22,762 nt of DNA from IMG/VR virus record IMGVR_UViG_3300043640_000023, positions 1 through 22,762 of that record; one strand, given 5' to 3'. The notes beneath the pieces were generated by a model. That model had not been told where the DNA came from. It saw nothing but the letters and a program-made list of their open reading frames with translations, and searched no databases. Each line of letters opens with the position of its first letter. Within the stretch, counting starts at the first letter, position 1. Origin of the DNA: a virus. The translations under genes and the position numbers were made by a program. Positions 20,940 to 22,762 of this stretch are shown here, piece after piece.

Positions 20940-21416
20940 TTACACGGCAGTCGGCACGAAGGCTGGCGCGTTAAACAGCACCTGAAAGCCCGTGCTATTG
21001 ACCACGATGACCGATGTGGACATGGGACCGCCGACTTTCTGCGCGGTCTGGTTGCTGTAGAACAGATGGATATCGAACTTGGGCGACAGGTTGACGAAAT
21101 ACAGGAGGCGCCAATCAGACGCCGTGAGCATCATCGTCGCCGTGATGTCGTTGTTCATCGATCCGTCGACGATCAGGACATCCGGCAGAGTGGTGTCGTC
21201 ATAGCCTTCGCCGGCATACGTTTTGTAGACCGACACGCTCTTACCCGTTGCGGCCTGCGGACTGACAATCTTGCTATCGACGTATGCCTCAGTGGCGATA
21301 ACGGGACTGCCTGCCGTAGCCGAGAACGGGAAGTACCGCTTGTCGGTAGATCCAACCAGTTTGCCCAGCACTAGTGGGCCTACCAGCGGCGCTCGGTCAT
21401 CCTGCTGGCTGCCCAT
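20940..21416 (-). CDS. Virion protein of unknown function (head region)
   Basis: The 158-residue protein begins GSQQDDRAPLVGPLVLGKLV and contains KRYFPFSATAGSPVIATEAY, DVLIVDGSMNNDITATMMLT and STSVIVVNSTGFQVLFNAPA. Small-residue and beta-prone composition suggests a structural protein. The start at 21416 follows the stop of the head-fibre-like gene by two nucleotides; the same frame stays open upstream to 21725, but that part is the shadow of the head-fibre gene. It may be a decoration or head-completion protein; no known family is recognised. Confidence 0.7.
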   Translation of the reverse strand: MGSQQDDRAPLVGPLVLGKLVGSTDKRYFPFSATAGSPVIATEAYVDSKIVSPQAATGKSVSVYKTYAGEGYDDTTLPDVLIVDGSMNNDITATMMLTASDWRLLYFVNLSPKFDIHLFYSNQTAQKVGGPMSTSVIVVNSTGFQVLFNAPAFVPTAV

Positions 21417-21418
21417 TT

Positions 21419-21841
21419 CTACGCTCCGTCCGGATCGGCAAGGTCGGCAATGGCCTGAAGGACGGCTTGCAACGTTCCGGCGGCGATCACCGTGCCGCCC
21501 GCCGTCGTAATGGCGGCAATTTGGAGGGCGCTGGAAGCCGGCAGTGCATGCACATGGTCGGAACGTGCCGCAGTCGTCGCCGTTCCAGCCGCCGCGCTCG
21601 CAGCCAGGGGCGCACCTGCGGTCGATCCAACCGAGAGCAACGCCGTATTTCCCGCCATCGCGGTCGAAGCGGTGGCGCCGATGGCGGGCGGGAAGGTGGT
21701 GGGCTTGCTGGTGATATCGGCCCAATCGACGGAGCCGCCGGGGCCAGTAGAGCCAACAAAATCAGATATCTCATCAAGTGAGATTCCTCCCAAGCCCTGA
21801 CCTTCCGACACGTAAAGTTTCTCTTTCCCGGTCAATTCCAT
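21419..21841 (-). CDS. Head-fibre-like structural protein
   Basis: The 140-residue protein has an N-terminal attachment part (MELTGKEKLYVSEGQGLGGI) and then low-complexity Ala/Gly/Thr stretches. These include TTAARSDHVHALPASSALQ, the DHVHALP signature common in trimeric phage fibres and head fibres. The C-terminal part (GTLQAVLQAIADLADPDGA) resembles the small domain of phi29-type head fibre proteins. Its place directly after the coat gene fits a capsid decoration or head fibre. AGGAG precedes the ATG at 21841. Assignment rests on the motif and position. Confidence 0.7.
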   Translation of the reverse strand: MELTGKEKLYVSEGQGLGGISLDEISDFVGSTGPGGSVDWADITSKPTTFPPAIGATASTAMAGNTALLSVGSTAGAPLAASAAAGTATTAARSDHVHALPASSALQIAAITTAGGTVIAAGTLQAVLQAIADLADPDGA

Positions 21842-21853
21842 ATCAGTTCTCCT

Positions 21854-21879
21854 GCCGCGCCCCGGTTAAGGGGCGCGGC
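21854..21879 (-). promoter_or_regulatory. 10-bp hairpin between coat and head-fibre genes
   Basis: GCCGCGCCCC (21854-21863) and GGGGCGCGGC (21870-21879) form a perfect 10-bp stem around a 6-nt loop. No T-run follows on either strand, so it is not a standard terminator. Located 10 nt after the coat stop, it may attenuate read-through, protect the coat mRNA from 3' exonucleases, or be an RNase site that uncouples coat from downstream expression. Confidence 0.7.
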
Positions 21880-21888
21880 GTAGGTGCA

Positions 21889-22762
21889 TCAGTTGGGGAC
21901 GCGGACAGCCCACTCGGGCCGTAGCGCAGCGAAACCAGCCAGGATGTCGAAGCGGCACAGGCGCTTGTTGGCCACGATGTCGTAGCCACGCACGAAGCGC
22001 ATCGACACGCCATCCACGGACATGCGGGAAGCCATGTCCATGTTGCGGGGCAGCGGCATATCAACCGTCACCAGCGTGAATGCATCCTTGTGATGCAGGA
22101 TGTTCTGCGCGGTGGATTGAGCGGCCGTGCCAATGACGGTGATGGCAGCGTTATCGGCCGCCACGTTGGTGACCGTCGCATACGCACCGCCGACAATGAT
22201 GGCGGGCGAAATGGTGACGGTCGCAGCACCCGAGGAAGACGATGACGCATCAGCACGCACCACGAACTGTTGCAGCAACCCGGTAGACATCTTGTTTTCC
22301 GGATTGGCAGCGAACACGCCCGCGATGGTGAAAACGTCGCCTTCGGTCAAACGCAGGCCCGCAGCAGCCGTCCAGCCGTCCGTAACCAGGGCGGTTGTCG
22401 AGGCATACGGGTTGTCCGTAGCACCCACAGCGACAGTCCCTTGGTTCGCGCCGTTGACCAGCGGCGTTCCACCCAGAGGGCCGACCGTGTGAGTCGGCAG
22501 GTTCTGGGACATCTGGAAGTCCATGCCCAAGTTGGTCTTCATCAGACCGGTGCGCATCTGCTTGCCCTGCGTGGCCTGGTCGTTGAACAGACCGGCCATG
22601 CCGCCGACCACCTTGGAATTCGCCAAGGGGGTCATTGCCATCGTGCGGTTGTCGTCGCGGGGGCACGCGCTGTTGTCCAGATACACGGCAGCATCCAGTA
22701 GAGCCTGCGCCGTTGCCGGAGGCGTACCGGGCACACCGGAGAAGTTCGCCACTTGCGAATAC
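21889..22762 (-). CDS. P22-like major coat protein (5' end outside window)
   Basis: The reading frame stays open through the right edge (Tyr-Ser-Gln before VANFSGVPGTPPATAQALLD), so the N-terminal part of the gene is missing here. The 290 or so visible residues match the C-terminal two thirds of P22-type coat proteins. They include NSACPRDDNRTMAMTPLANS (the equivalent of the RDMG..YFNP region), a beta-rich insertion with LRLTEGDVFTIAGVFAANPE and GAATVTISPAIIVG (compare P22 MKRGDKISFAGV), and the ending RLCRFDILAGFAALRPEWAV. It forms the icosahedral shell. A GTG near 22752 is not a plausible start. Portal and scaffold genes would lie beyond the edge. Confidence 0.88.
   Translation of the reverse strand, partial: YSQVANFSGVPGTPPATAQALLDAAVYLDNSACPRDDNRTMAMTPLANSKVVGGMAGLFNDQATQGKQMRTGLMKTNLGMDFQMSQNLPTHTVGPLGGTPLVNGANQGTVAVGATDNPYASTTALVTDGWTAAAGLRLTEGDVFTIAGVFAANPENKMSTGLLQQFVVRADASSSSSGAATVTISPAIIVGGAYATVTNVAADNAAITVIGTAAQSTAQNILHHKDAFTLVTVDMPLPRNMDMASRMSVDGVSMRFVRGYDIVANKRLCRFDILAGFAALRPEWAVRVPN

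Noticed and set aside
1-22762. CRISPR arrays or insertion sequences
   Set aside because: No regularly spaced repeats, no transposase-like gene and no terminal inverted repeats were found.

Overview
The window is about half of a temperate, P22-like (short-tailed, podovirus-type) phage genome. The high-GC sequence, the beta-proteobacterial look of the tmRNA 3' end used as attachment site, and the protein families suggest a Burkholderiales host (Bordetella, Achromobacter or Burkholderia type). This host assignment is inference. No bacterial housekeeping gene is present.

Left arm (1-8773, + strand): a compact early operon. It starts with a small membrane protein, a YqaJ-type exonuclease and a RecT annealing protein. 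Phage proteins of unknown function follow, along with a 461-nt non-coding stretch rich in RNA structure (3192-3652), a decayed C5 cytosine methyltransferase, a 34-residue membrane microprotein and a putative HExxH metallopeptidase. The operon ends with an excisionase overlapping a tyrosine integrase. Most neighbours overlap by ATGA, so translation is probably coupled. Recombination genes followed by xis-int-att resembles the lambda leftward operon.

Junction (8774-8952): directly after the int stop codon lies the 3' end of a tmRNA gene (T-arm, acceptor strand and CCA), the likely attP core. A rho-independent terminator and short direct repeats follow. Because int lies on one side and the lysis/late operon on the other, the sequence reads as the vegetative (excised, circular or virion) map rather than as a prophage end.

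Right arm (9159-22762, - strand; transcribed right to left): the late operon. In transcription order it encodes the P22-like coat protein (5' end outside the window), a head-fibre-like protein, two small virion or accessory proteins, a gp4-like tail accessory factor, a gp10-like tail/DNA stabilisation protein and a 125-residue unknown. Next come an Asp/Asn-hydroxylase-like dioxygenase, a GNAT acetyltransferase, three ejection-type proteins (the last with a lytic transglycosylase domain), a tail fibre and a small fibre-assembly-like protein. A terminator follows, then the lysis cassette: holin, SAR endolysin, Rz and embedded Rz1. A small Cys-rich protein on the + strand converges on Rz. Terminase, portal and scaffold genes (expected to the right) and the repressor and replication genes are not in the window.

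The most interesting items are the cloverleaf-like RNA at 3235-3354 and the hairpins behind it, the attP/terminator arrangement that would give the host tmRNA a phage-borne terminator, the hydroxylase-acetyltransferase pair inside the tail operon, the methyltransferase remnant, and a 10-bp hairpin without a U-tract just downstream of the coat gene.
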